From Mesostigma viride (taxonomy: Eukaryota; Streptophyta; Mesostigmatophyceae; Mesostigmatales; Mesostigmataceae): 64,000 nt of DNA. This document shows positions 23,601-36,300 of this stretch, one piece after another. Every line of letters starts with the position of its first letter. Position 1 is the stretch's first letter. The DNA lies in contig RPFO01000310.1 of the NCBI GenBank assembly GCA_009746045.1, positions 3,290,600 through 3,354,599 of the forward strand, in the 5' to 3' direction. The notes beneath the pieces are model-generated. The model was not told where the DNA came from. It worked only from the letters and a program-made list of their open reading frames with translations, and did not search any database. Made by a program: the position numbers and the translations under genes.

Positions 23601-23690
23601 CTCGTGCTCCCGTTGGGGAGTCACGGAGCATTTTTATCCCTGATGGATGGATGGATAGATGGGTACACGCAATCCTACCGGTCTAATTAT
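23601..23690 (-). mobile_element. 3' end of ORF1-type retroelement (hairpin terminus)
   Basis: Minus-sense CTCCC-CAAC-GGGAG at 23606-23619, followed by the TGGA-repeat block shared with 2126-2215. Confidence 0.65.
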
Positions 23691-23699
23691 TTGCAGTTG

Positions 23700-23850
23700 C
23701 ATGCCGGCCGACCTAGTGGTACCTACCAGCTAAGTTTGAACACCGCATTCACTCCCCAACAAGAAGAGGTGGCAGAAGATTGTCCATGCTCACACGCCAG
23801 CCCCTGTGGGCAATTGCCCCCTCCCCCCAAGCGGAAGGGGCGCTTTCCGT
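23700..23850 (+). mobile_element. Retroelement family B fragment
   Basis: Plus strand: TTTGAACACCGCAT..., then NKKRWQKIVHAHTPAPVG and a Pro/Lys tail. This matches the inverted copy at 15468-15780 and the copy at 12359. Confidence 0.55.
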
Positions 23851-24304
23851 GTTGTTATGTACGCCGTACGGCTGTGCAAAAAAGTCTAAAATAAGCACTG
23901 CTCCATGGATGGCTAAAATGAGCATTGCTCCAATGCTCATCCTGTTAGCTCCTCCTGCACAAGGCTAGAGACGCAAGCGCACATCATTGCCATGCACTGT
24001 TTAATGACAACAACACGTCAAAACGGGTCTATACAATATGGTTACCTGAATCTCGGCTGCGTTGCTGAACTAGCAAGTGATAATTTCAAATCCTACCCTG
24101 TCACAAGACAACGTGACAAGTGTAGAATGCTGAAATTGGCGCGCACGCGCACAAGTGCAACGCCAAACCACATGGGCGTGGTGCTTATGCATATCATAGC
24201 GCCGTAAGGTTCACAATCCGACTCAGCTGCGCACGACAAGGCTTCTCCCAAAGCTTGTGGGTTTCAGAGCTAACTCAGGGCTGACCCACGATGCGTTGTA
24301 CTTG

Positions 24305-24545
24305 TCCCTCCCTCCCTCCCTCCCTCCCTCCCTCCCTCCCTCCCTCCCTCCCTCCCTCCCTCCCTCCCTCCCTCCCTCCCTCCCTCCCTCCCTCCCTCCC
24401 TCCCTCCCTCCCTCCCTCCCTCCCTCCCTCCTCCCTCCCTCCCTCCCTCCCTCCCTCCCTCCCTCCCTCCCTCCCTCCCTCCCTCCCTCCCTCCCTCCCT
24501 CCCTCCCTCCCTCCCTCCCTCCCTCCCTCCCTCCCTCCCTCCCTC
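24305..24545. repeat. (TCCC)n microsatellite, about 60 units
   Basis: 240 bp of TCCC repeats with one phase slip near 24430. The other strand is (GGGA)n. Confidence 0.98.
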
Positions 24546-24681
24546 ATCCTTCTCTAATAATAAAAAAAGTATACTCTTGCTATTCTATTAATTCCGGCGA
24601 TCGTGTGAATGCAAGCGACTCTTGCCAGCAATGGCCGACTGCGATGATGCCAGATAGTGACTCGGTATGTGCATCAATGCG

Positions 24682-24748
24682 ACAACCAGCGCAGGCCTGA
24701 AAACTGGAGAATCCGGACCATGATAGCTCGAGCCTGCCGCGTCTGTCA
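24682..24748 (-). mobile_element. 3' end of RT-type element (family R), inverted
   Basis: CAACCAGCGCAGGCC and GAATCCGGACCATG followed by AGCTCGAGCCTGCCG is the reverse complement of the family R tail. Confidence 0.7.
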
Positions 24749-25039
24749 TATACATATGAATGGGCAGTCGGCTCAGCCTCTTTCAAGGGTGTAGATACCT
24801 ATACTTCCGCGTGCGAGAAGTCGAATATGGCACAGGCACTATGCCAGTTACAGCAGCGCGAAACTGCTTTCAGTAACAAAGTAGAGGCTTAACGTCGATC
24901 GCAACATGCATCTTGTTAATATTTCCCTAATGCCCGGACTCTCGAAGGCAATGCTGACAAGCTGCGCTGACAGCTTTCCATGGCTTGCTTTTACCATCGT
25001 ACCTTTTCAGCTGCAGCGTCGCAAATATAGCGTATGTAC

Positions 25040-25197
25040 GTAGCCATCTACCGTAGCCATGCAATGTACGTACATATCTTCTATCATTCTAAACGACTTG
25101 ACAAACGCGATAAGATAACAGCAGGCTCGAGCTACCATTGTCCGGATTCTTCCAGATTTCTGGGCTGCTCTGGTTGTCTCTTGACTTCTCTTGATAT
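25040..25197 (+). mobile_element. 3' end of RT-type element (family R), diverged
   Basis: Diverged copy: GGCTCGAGCTACCATTGTCC, then a terminus CTGGTTGTCTCTTGAC and a second TCTCTTGAT. Confidence 0.65.
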
Positions 25198-25895
25198 CTT
25201 TTCGCAATTTAGTTCAGTTTAAAATCTTTTCGCCATATTGGCGGCCATGATTGACTTTATTTTTTCCGGGTAAATCAAGGGTAAATGGCAATATTTTGAT
25301 TGACTTTTTTTCAGGCAGCGCCTGGGCAGCGATCGAATCCTCGTCACAACTCCCACTGTTGCATGTGGGCAGCAGAGATTTGGGAACGGCCCACAACAGT
25401 AACAAAAAGGGTTCTTACGAGCATACTGTATTCGCACGTACGGAATTCAGGCAGTTAGTCGTTACTCGTTAGTTGTTACCAACTCTCTGCAATCTTGTTT
25501 GCCCATGTGCGACGTTTCCAAATCTCTGCTGCCCAAGTGCGGCGTGCTGCCCAAGTGCGGCGTGGGCAACAACAACAACAATGTGCGGCGTGGGTACGAC
25601 AACAACAATCTTGTTCACAACTCCACTATCTACAGTGCTGTAAGCGGAACCACCCACACAATCCTGCTCACAACAATCTTGTTCACAACAACATCAATCT
25701 TGTTTCTTACTGGAGTTTGTCATAGGACTAGCCAGGGACTAGCATATGTAGAGGTACAGTAGTAACAGTACCCTAGTATCCTTATTCAAATACCATGAAG
25801 TTAACTAGTCTGTGGACTGTGGAGTGTGGACTCCGGACTGGGGCTCCACTAGAGTACCTAATAACCCTGTCGGACAACCGGCGCGGGAAATAAAA

Positions 25896-25946
25896 ACTCA
25901 ACTCAACTCAACTCAACTCAACTCAACTCAACTCAACTCAACTCAA
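25896..25946. repeat. (ACTCA)n pentanucleotide microsatellite
   Basis: About ten ACTCA units. Confidence 0.95.
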
Positions 25947-25949
25947 AAG

Positions 25950-28471
25950 AGTGTCGATGGTGTCAGGATCGAGGTCAGCACTGATGACTGACACATCTGT
26001 GGTCCACTGGTAGGAGCTACTGGTGGTGGTGCGGCGTGGGCAACAACAGCTGGTGGTAGTTTGAAGAGAGGTTTGTTAAGTATGCACCAAATGACATGGC
26101 AATGTGGCATCATATGAAACAATCATGGAACGCCTCGCTGACCAAGCTTGTCCACTTTTGGTGGTAAGCAGTGCGCCATTTCGTTTATTGTCACGGGGGG
26201 AACAAATTGCTTGTCGCACGCGCATTTTCAACCGTCTAGATCTCGGCCCGCCGTTTCGAGCCGTAGGATGTCACTTTTAAAGTTCGAAACGTTTCCTTGA
26301 AACGTTTAGCCTTTCCTTGAAATGTTTATCCTCGGCGCGCGCCATTTATCAGCCGTGGATGAGATTTGCCACCGTCCGATTTCGACTCCAGAAACCCAGT
26401 ACGAGGCCATGGCAAGCGGAGGAGGTTTAAGCGGCGCGGAGAGGTGAGGGAGGCGGGTGGGCGAGCGTAGCGTGGGGGGGGGACGTCGACGGGTTCAGCG
26501 GGCGCTCTGTTTTGGCGCTTTTTATGAGGCGTTTTTTTTTTTCCCTCTTGGGCTTCAGGTTTTTTTTTTACGTCTGGGCGTCGCCTTTTTTTTTGTGTGG
26601 GCGTTTCTGACCGTTGGATCGGCGCTAAGCAACCCAGCTTTTTGGGAGCGCTGGTGGAATCTTCCGTCCGCCAGCATCCACGACGGATCTATTGTTGTGG
26701 TGGTGGTGTTCCCACACGGGAGCGGGAACGATTCCCTCTGGTTAACGGCGGAATCTTCCGTTACAACACTTGGCTTCATACACTTGAATGTACCCGGGGA
26801 TTTAGGGCACCGGCTACAGTCAGTCAGCTGTATGGGCGCGGGAGCGGGAGCGGGATACGGAAAGATTCCACCAGGTTCTTGTCAACCGCAGAATCTTTCG
26901 TATCGGGACTTACTATGCGTCCGGGGACTCCCTGGGATTCGCCGCTCATGGGCCGCGCAGAATCTATAGTGGCCGGGGGCCGTATATACATGGAGCCGCG
27001 GATTTGAGTACCGGTGGTACTTATCGGGGCAATGTGACGTGGACCAACTAACAAGGGCCCGGGGAGTTACGAAACCGGAATACCTAAATCCTGTCAGAAG
27101 ACGTCCCTGGATTCATGTAGACGGATGGCTGCAACGGGATTCTAGCCTTGCGTTCACTTAATTGCCGTACACCCCTAATAGATTCCAAACTTCCGCACCA
27201 GCAAATCTGCCCAAATCTGATTCCTTCTCTGGTGATGACGGATGGACCGGATAGATGCCCAGCTTCGTGGAATCGCAAACTACAGGTTGATACACAACTG
27301 TGGGTTATTCAGGAAGATCCTGGATCCCTGGGTCATGTATCCTCGATCGCAGCGGCAGGCCCAGGGCGGCGAAGCGTTGAGGACCCGCGACGAGATGCCA
27401 GGGTGCAGGCTAAGGTCAAGATTGCGTAACCGTCATTAAGATCTGAAATCTACGGCTGTCGCGCCCCAAGAACCTGGGATTCACTACGCCCCAACCACCT
27501 GGCACTAAACACTACGTTTCCATGTTTCGGAGCTCCAAACCCGAGTAGATCCAGGGTAGATCCGATTCTTTGAGTGGCGACTTTGTGTTAGTGCGAATTC
27601 TAAGACTTACAGAGAAGATTCTATCTCTTAGATCACCGAAATCTGTCAAATATCCTTAGATTCCGGTCCGTGGGCTAAAAAAGTGGACAAGCCGCTTTAC
27701 TCACTGGACCCTCGTGCGGAAAGCAATTTGTCGCCACTCGGTCTGCTTTTCGCACCACTCGGGCCGCCGGCCCTCGTGGGCGAAAAGCAGCCCGCGTGGC
27801 GACAAATTGCTTTCCGCACTCGGGTCCAGTGAGTAAAGCTCTACTTCCTAAATTCGAGTTCTCGGAGTGGTACGTAATGCGCTGAAGTAAAACGAGTTTC
27901 GTAATTTTAATGCAACTTATTAATTGGCGCCGAATATTAAATGCAATGTCCGCCTTTTAGTCACTCAAAGGTCGGACTTCGGCTAAACTGATACCGTGAC
28001 GATCTTCTTGGTCTTGGGGGACATCACCGTGCTTTGTGTTATGAAGCTAGCCGGTTATTACTGTATGCCATTATTGATATACTACAATATGAAATACACT
28101 TTACGCCCTTTACGCCCTGTGCCGATAGCTTTATCCGTACACTGAATGCATTGTCTAGCGAGATGTTTGACCAGGAATCGTTGGAAAATTACTTAATGGT
28201 GATATGAGCTTGGGGGGCATGGTATGGGACGCGTCCGCCATTTCCCAACCCGGCCCTTGCAACAATGGGTCTAGAGCAGGTTGGTGTGAATGTTTCTGAC
28301 GGCAATGAGCAGTTGTCAGGGAATACACCACCACACCTTGGCTATGCCGTTAGGCTTGTTTTTTGCCACGTGCTGCCTTCTAAACCACGGAGGCTTCGGT
28401 TAGCGATTTTGCTCAATGCCGGAGCTATGTGTCCATAATCGGCATCAACTTGCTGTCCGAGCTGGCGGCGT
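25950..28471. other. Gene-free stretch with GGATTC-like words and a palindrome
   Basis: No recognised coding region. Three poly-T runs lie at 26531-26600. Many GGATTC/GAATCT-type words lie between 26640 and 27680. A long inverted repeat is listed separately at 27695-27838. Confidence 0.3.
27695..27838. repeat. 144-bp imperfect palindrome
   Basis: CTTTACTCACTGGACC at the left is mirrored by GGTCCAGTGAGTAAAG at the right. Inside, GCAATTTGTCGCCA and CTGCTTTTCGC pair with their complements around a GCCGGC-like centre. It could be a small foldback element; no target duplication was found. Confidence 0.85.
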
Positions 28472-28720
28472 ATGCCAATCACATCTTGGGGCCGCGGGGC
28501 GGTCCAGAAATGTCTCCTCATACTCGTCATTCTAGTCGCAAGCCTAAATTGTGGCAGGCACTTTGCCCAGTCCGCCAGTCTCGGGAGCCATCTCTCGTTC
28601 AGCATGCAATGCGCTGCCCCGCTTTCCTACACGCATAAGACGGGGGGGGGCGCCTGGAACGGTTCGTTATCGATCCTTCCATCCCGCTGTTGTTGGCCTT
28701 TTGTGCCTGTCATTTTCTAG
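28472..28720 (+). CDS. Candidate first exon (signal peptide) of the large membrane-protein gene
   Basis: ATG at 28472 opens a frame starting with a basic/polar stretch and a hydrophobic core (KCLLILVILVASLNC), then GRHFAQSA, the shape of a secretory signal peptide. It lies on the right strand, upstream of the first exon I can place by phase (30368). The donor and the connecting exons are not resolved, so the link is a guess based on the signal-like sequence and the need for one. Confidence 0.25.
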   Translation: MPITSWGRGAVQKCLLILVILVASLNCGRHFAQSASLGSHLSFSMQCAAPLSYTHKTGGGAWNGSLSILPSRCCWPFVPVIF

Positions 28721-30367
28721 GTGCCCTGTGTGGGATAGTTACTGGCTAAGCGGGTAGCCCAGCGGCTCTGCTTGCTTCGAGTCTCCTGCCCACAAACTAT
28801 CTGCCTTCGCGTCCTTTTTGTCGTCTGGAACTACAGCGCTCAATTCCCAACTAGCTGCCCCCACTCCCATGGGCTACATGTTTGTTGCCACACACTCGGG
28901 TCCCGGTCTCTGAGCTAGTGATCTATGCAAGAAGTTGGTAAATCTCATGGGTCCACGGATGTCGTATTTATCTAGCATGGCTTTGTGCTCTTGTGGTGGG
29001 TATAGGGCACTGCCAGGGGGGGATTAGGAAGGAGAGGCAGACGATGCTATGAGAGGGAAGTGTGTATGTAATGTAATTACGAGTACTTGATTGCCAATCT
29101 GCAGGCACAACCCTCGAAAGGCATTAGTGGGCAGCACCGTTGCGATAGTTCATTATAAGGCGGGCTTTATTGCAGTTGGAGGGGAACACGAGTGGATGTC
29201 TGCAATGAATGGATGGGCCGGGCTGTCTCCCCTGGTATCAAGCGATATGTGAATAGCTTTTACTATAGATACTAAAAACAAACCTGTGGTCTACCGATGT
29301 CCCGACATGTAAAATATCATGAGCAGAGAATCTCACGGGATCCGTGAATCAACATGAGAAGCAGCCGTCTGCTGGCCCTTTGCCTGCCATCCTCCTCCTT
29401 GCCTCTATAACTAACTGGTGTCAGCCTGTCACTGCTGTTGGTACTTTTAGCGCTGGCAAGTAGGGTACTTCCATGTCGCAGGAGCGTTTGGCTGGCTATT
29501 GATACCAGCGTAGTCCGTAGCAACCCGAGTGGGTAGATGATGGCAGGAGGTTAGCTGGGGCATACTGGCCATGCGCTGGAGAGCCAGGGCAATGCTCAGG
29601 AGGGAGGGTAACGACAGCTGTGCAAAGAACTCACGGATGGGTTGCAAGGCATGCTAAGGTGGTTGGGCTACATCGTTGATTGTATCTCATGTCGCCACGC
29701 TTTTGAGGCAGGTATCTTACATCGTATTTGTAGGGGGTACAGCATGTGGTGTGTGAGGAGGCCACGCATGTCAGAAAGTGTCGGCGCCCAAAGGGATGCC
29801 TGCCAGCCATGTCATGCCCCTCTCCAGTAAAAGTTCCAGTGGTTGACCCAGGAAGAAAACAAGCGCCCTGTATTCTGGCACATGCCATATTACTCTAGTC
29901 ATCTGCACGCTGGTATAAAACCTTTAACTTAACTCTATAACTTTGAGAATTTTTGCTGCGCCCGCTGTTCTGACCATCTGCCCCGCAGCATCCATCTTGC
30001 CTCTCTCTGCCGGGTGGCTACGCTCCTGGAGGGTGACCACAAACCAAACGGGCCACCCTCTCACGTTGTAGTTTTGCAGGTCTTTGCACTTGCAGTTCAT
30101 TTTCCGACATAGTCTGCACGGGAGGCATGCACTGAGGTTGTATGTCGGGTGGGTGGTCGCGGCTGCCAGCCCTCATGGCCCTATGATGTCACTGACTTAG
30201 GCGGTTGGACACTTGTTGTGGCATGCCTTACCTTATGTACGGTGCATGCCGGCTTCCCTGTGTATGCCACGCTGAGCAGTGCCGCCTCTGTGGTCTCGCT
30301 AACCGTCCTGGCACCCGATGTGTCATGTCCGCTCTCACGTCCCCTGCCCCTGTCCTTGTACGGTCAG
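28721..30367. other. Unresolved stretch upstream of the large gene
   Basis: No exon could be placed with confidence. If the gene starts at 28472 this is intronic with possible small exons; otherwise it is promoter and upstream region. Confidence 0.3.
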
Positions 30368-33300
30368 ATGCCACCAATACACTGGACGGGGACGTGCGGC
30401 CAGAGATGACCTGCAGCAACTATGGGTGTGGCCACCGCGTCTCGTATCTCATCCAGGTATGCTTGCCGGCCACACATGCATCTTTCCTCGCAGCCCCATC
30501 CTGCAGCGTGGCCACTCGGACGCTGTCACCATCCCACACGGGGCCTTACCTGGCCCTTGTTCGTTCTCTTGCGCAGGGATTGCATGCGGGAATCCTTGCA
30601 TGCATTCCCTGCTACTGGCGAACACGTGGCTGATCCTGCCCTGCTACTTGCGCACGCGTGGCTCATCCTGCTCCCCTGTACCAAAGACATCAGCTGTGCA
30701 CAGCAGCAGATCAGCTGTCCTTGCCAGCAGCAGGGCTTGTCCTGTGCAGTAACAGGTGCATCTCGCCGGATCGTGTGTGCCCTTGCGCTCCATGCCGTCG
30801 TCACCATGTGTCCGACCCTCGCCCGGGAACAGCTGGTGGTCTCAGGTGCGCCAGCGGATCCCCCCGCGACCGCGCGCCTGGTCTTGTCGTTCACTGCCAA
30901 GACGACGGGCCAGCCCGGGGTGTCCTTCAACAAGGTCACGTACGTCGGCGTCAACAACGGCATGGTCGAGAACGGCGACAACGGGACGGGCATCAACAAA
31001 GGCCCGCTGACCTACGGCTTCGACAGCGGCTTTGTCAACAGCGATGGCGGCAGCGTGGCCACGCTGAACAGCTCCAGGTTCCTCCCCACGGGCTCCATCC
31101 TGTACGACGCCGTCAACCCGGCTCAAGAGTTGGAGGTGATATTTGACGTAAGTTTCTTATTGCGTGGCATGTCTGGCAGGCTAACCTCTGCGGTTCTTGG
31201 CACATGTGGATGTGGCATGCCCGATGCCATGCCATGGGAGGGAGGGCGAATTCTGTTGGCTGGCATGCAAACTGTATAGGATGGTGGGCATTGATGCAGT
31301 GACCCACACTCAGGGAGATCCTTGCGGACAGCATAGTGCACTTTCCCAACTTGTTTATGTTCTAACCTATGGGTGGAGTGTGCGGTGGGGCGCATGTCTG
31401 GAGTGTGCGGTGGGGCGCATGTCATTTGGTCGCTGGGTGACAGTCCGAGCTGCCGCCCGGGAATGCAACCACGAGGCAGAGGAAGCGCAGCCATTCCATT
31501 TTTCGCATGTTGCTTTAGCAACCAGCGGCTTCACTTGCCTTTCTATTTGTGCCACTGGCCACATTGGTCCCGCGATTCGTTCTTCTACAACTGTGCTACA
31601 CTTGTGCTACACTTATAGCGCGCTTGTTCTACACTTCTGCTACTCTTCCCTGGGCACAAGGCCACCACAGGAGGCCTGATCAATTAAGAGACTCAAATAA
31701 TACCTCAAGGCTGTATTCCTTCAGGCTGTAGGCCTTCAGGCTTCAGGCCTTCAGGCTGTAGGCCTTCAGGCTGCAGGCCTTCAGGCTGTAGGCCTTCAGG
31801 CTGTAGGCCTTCAGGCTGCAGGCCTTCAGGCTGTAGGCCTTCAGGCTGTAGGCCTTCAGGCTGTATACCTTCCAGCGCTATCTCCGCAGGGTATGGGAAG
31901 CATGTAGTGCGCATTCCTTCTCTTGCCTGCCCGCTGCAGGATGAAGAGCTACGGCACGGCTCGAAGGATCTGTGTGTTTATTACTGTTTCAAGCTGCCTA
32001 CTGCAGCTCGTTCTCACACCATGGCTTCTCCCTTCCACATGCTGGCGTCCAGATCCTGAACTCCCTGTATGCTTGGGTGCGCTGGTTCCCGTGTACCCCC
32101 ATGGCGATGTGGCAACCATGTAGGTCAATGACCTTGAAACGGGGGAGACGGTGATTGTGCGGGTCGACGTCCGTATAGGATGTAAACCTGGCAGCCGGCC
32201 CACGGGAAATCTGCAGGCGGATTCCAAGAACATCACCATGATCGCACCCATCTATTCCACGGGCGGCAACGGAAACGGGAACCTTCCTGCAAAGCGCGTG
32301 AATGACCTGATAGGGGCCACCGGCCCCTACCCATACATCTACTTGACCGTGTGCCCCATCGGGGGCACCTGCGGGGTGGACGACACGGATGCTGGCGCCA
32401 TGTACGACGGGGATTCGATAAAGTTCTGCATGACCGTGGTGAACGAGGGCACAGACCCTGCATACGGCTTGTCAGCCACCCTGGACAGCCCCTGGCCCTG
32501 GCTGCCCGATATCACGGTGAACTTCACGGGTCTATCTACTGTGGATGGCAAAGCGAACTCGCTGCCAGCTGGGGCGACGGCCACCGCATCCGTCACCATG
32601 ACCGTTAGCACACAGGGCAACTATCCCCTTCCGACCTCTTACACGCCCTCGTTGCTGGTGTATCACGCGGCCTCGCTCCCCAATTATGCGGACTCCGACG
32701 TCACGTGGGTTTCCCTAGGAGCAGGTCCACCCCCTCCTCCGTCCCCTTCACCTCCCCCCCCCACCCAGGCCACCACCTCCCCCGTCTCCGCCACCATCAC
32801 CATCACCACCACCATCACCGCCACCACCGCCATCGCCACCACCAAGCCCGCCACCACCGTCACCACCACCTTCACCGCCGCCACCACCATCACCGCGCCC
32901 TCCCCCGCCGTCACCACCGCCACCCTCACCGCCACCTCCACCCTCACCGCCGCCACCACCCTCGCCACCACCACCACCCTCACCGCCACCACCGCCACCA
33001 CCACCTTCACCGCCACCACCACCCTCGCCACCGCCACCACCCTCGCCGCCACCCCCTCCATCACCGCCACCTCCACCCTCACCACCACCACCACCCTCAC
33101 CGCCACCACCGCCACCACCACCTTCACCGCCACCACCACCCTCGCCACCGCCGCCACCCTCGCCGCCACCCCCTCCATCACCGCCACCTCCACCCTCACC
33201 ACCACCACCACCCTCTCCACCACCACCGCCGCCGCCACCCTCTCCAACCCCCCACCCTCGCCACCACCCCCTCCATCACCACCACCACCACCCTCGCCAC

Positions 33301-36300
33301 CACCACCACCGCCACCACCTTCACCTCCACCACCACCGTCACCACCGCCACCACCCTCACCGCCTCCTCCACCCTCGCCACCCCCCCACCCTCGCCGCCA
33401 CCACCGCCGCCGCCACCTTCACCGCCACCACCACCCTCGCCACCGCCGCCACCATCGCCGCCACCCCCTCCATCACCGCCACCTCCACCCTCACCACCAC
33501 CACCACCACCTCCGCCCTCGCCGCCACCTCCACCGTCCCCACCACCACCGCCGCCGCCACCTTCACCCCCCCCCCCTCCCTCTCCGCCGCCACCATCCCC
33601 CACCCCCGCCACCATCCCCCCCCCCCACCCTCACCCCCACCCCCCCCTCTCCGCCACCACCGCCCTCACCCCCACCCCCCCCATCACCTCCACCTCCCCC
33701 ATCACCACCACCACCACCTAACCCGCCAACGCCACCCTCCCCCCCCCACCCCCACCCTCACCACCTCCCCCTCCCCCCCACCCTCACCACCACCTCCGCC
33801 CTCTCCGCCACCCCCGCCATCACCACCGCCCCCGCCATCACCACCACCACCGCCATCACCACCACCGCCACCTTCCCCGCCACCACCGCCCTCACCCCCC
33901 TCCCTCCTGCACCGCCGCTTCCACCTTCACCGCCACTCCCGCCCCTGCCCCCGACCGTGCCGTCGCCACCACACCCACCCACGCCGCCTCCGCCATTCCC
34001 TCCCCAACCACCCCGTCCGTTAGCGCCTGCCCCTTTTCCCCCTTTCCCGCCCTTTCCCCCGGCGGTTCCGCTCTTGCCACCACCACCCAACCCTGCTCAC
34101 CCTCCCCCCCCTCCTTTGCCAAGGGCTCCTCGTGCTCCGTTTCCATCCCCTCCTTTACTCCCGCCTCCACCTTCCCGACCTCCTCCTCCGCCAGCATCTC
34201 CATTAGTGCCCACATCCCCACCACCTCCCTCCCCTGCACCACCACCACCCCGCCCCCCTCCACCGTCACCCCCTCCCCCAAGCTCACCGCCACCACCATC
34301 GCCACCACCAGGCGTGCCACCACCGCCCAGCCCGCCTCCCCCGTTCCCACCACCACCGAGCCCACCACCACCTCCGTCGCCACCACCACCACCTCCTAGT
34401 CCTCCGCCACCGCCATCCCCACCACCTGCGGCACCATCCCCCCCTTCGCCCCCACCGTCCCCCCCCTCCCCCACCGCCGCCACCACCGCCACCACCGCCA
34501 CCACCGCCTCCTACCCCGGAACCACCGGTCCCAGCAGCCCCGAGTTTGCCCCCCCACAACCCAGCTCTCCCCCACCATCCGGAGGGCCCCCGTCCCCTCC
34601 CCCCGTCCCCCCCACCCTTCCGCCCACCCCCGCCTTCTCCACACGCCCCGCCTCCATCCAATCTGCCGTTCGCGCCCCCATTGACGCCGATGGTAGCCCC
34701 CCCCCCCCAGCCCCTCCACCGCCTCCGCCCCCCCCCCTTCCCACTGCCGATATTTATGTCACCGCGGAGACAGACGACTGCAGTGGCTTTGCGTACCTGA
34801 ACAAGACGACGTCGATGCTGGTCACGTGGCAGCACACGGGGTCGCGACTCAGCAACATGAGCACCGGGAGTGCGCCGATCCAGTCCACCTTTGTGCGGCT
34901 GGGCATCGCCACAGGGATGGTGGGTGAGGAGCCCTTTGGCTGCGAGCTTTACCGGGTTCTCTCTGTGGTCTCCCCTCATGGTCCATGCACGCCCTTCAGC
35001 ACGGCGGCGTGCCAGCTGGCGTGCCGGCTGGGCACGCTCGTCCCAGGCAAGGCGGTCCGGGTCAACATCACGGTAATGCCCCTCATGGTAGGGGCCACGC
35101 TTCAAATTGGTTCTGCCTCCGCCACCGAGGAAACGGCGGGTGCCAGGCCCGTACTACGTAGCAGCGGCTACATCTTGGGGCCGTTCTGGGAGCGCATCAC
35201 CTTTCTGGAGGCAGTAGGTAAGATTAAATGATCCAGGTAGTCGGGGGGGTGTTTCAGGGTGCTTCTGTGGTAACACACATACGTCCTGCGTGCTTGCTAT
35301 TACCGTCTCATCCTCAGCCATGTGAGAAAATCGCTATTACTGGTGCAGCTGCTCCCTACACATCTCACCATCTGGTGGCCCCCAAGTCCAAAGCCCCAGG
35401 ACATGTGGCACTCTACGTCTTTTTCACAGCCGGTCGCCCCGGCCTTTGTAAAGGGCACATGCATGCATCTCACAGAGTGATACCGTGGTAGTGGAACGAG
35501 ATGCTGGCATCGAGTTCCCCTTGGCGTCGTCATGCTCCAAGCAAGCTGGTTCAACAAGTGCGCTGGCACACCTGCACGTTCTGCCACGGCCAGACGCTTA
35601 AAAGGAATCCAGTTTTTGATCTTTTTCTTGCCACTGCAGACGCGCAAACGGCAAAGCCCTATGTCAGTCCATGCTACAAACACCATGCTCCCGTTCTTGC
35701 CCGTTTTTTCCCCCTGTACCTCTGCACCATTTCCCCCCCCCGTACCTCCCCACCTTGACCAATGGTGGCACCTTGCCCGCTCCTCTCTTGATCCCTGGTA
35801 CAGGCCCCAGGCGACTGGAGCTGATCCCAGACTACCGCACGATGCGGGAGGGCACCGTGTACGTGAACAACACCGCCAAGCCTGCGTATTTTGCCGCCAC
35901 AGACCCTGTGACGTGGGCGGTGTGCGGCGCGGTTGACATGATCTGCACCGACACCCTGGAGGTGGACACCAGGGGCACCGGCGTGGTGAAGAACATCACG
36001 ATGGTTGGGCACGGCAACGCCACGCTGGCGTTGGTGGATGTGAGTGGCAGCTGTTGTTAAAAGTATCTCACCGCAGTATTGCCCAGGATATCTTCCAGCA
36101 TGTCTTCCAGCATGTCTTCCAGCATGTCTTCCAGCATGTCTTCCAGCATGTCTTCCAGTATGTCTTCCATGGACAGGGAAGGGAGCCACCTTGGAACAAG
36201 GGAAGGGAAGGGAATGGTGGGGAAATGGAAGGGCACAACCGGGGGGGTGCTGCATGCTTGCTTATTCCCACTTTGCCGCTGGAGCGTTTTCAGTACGTCT

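Larger units (their letters stand above)
30368..35217 (+). other. Ectodomain exons 1-3 of the TRP-like protein
   Basis: Exon 2 ends LEVIFD and exon 3 opens VNDLETGETVIVRVDVRIG, an in-phase join that reads as one beta-rich adhesion-like module. Cys pairs (CPIGGTCG) and several N-glycosylation sites (NITM, NFTG, NKTT) fit an extracellular location. A second module after the Pro-rich linker starts DIYVTAETDDCSGFAYLNK. Intron 2 (31148-32123) holds a 15-bp minisatellite. Confidence 0.6.

Noticed and set aside
24257-24700. Leu/Pro/Ser-rich ORFs
   Set aside because: Translation of the (TCCC)n microsatellite.
28342-28605. Minus-strand ORF with Arg/Trp-rich protein-like text
   Set aside because: No domain resemblance; overlaps the signal-like plus-strand frame.
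32684-34504. Gly/Val-rich minus-strand ORFs
   Set aside because: Complement of the Pro-rich linker.
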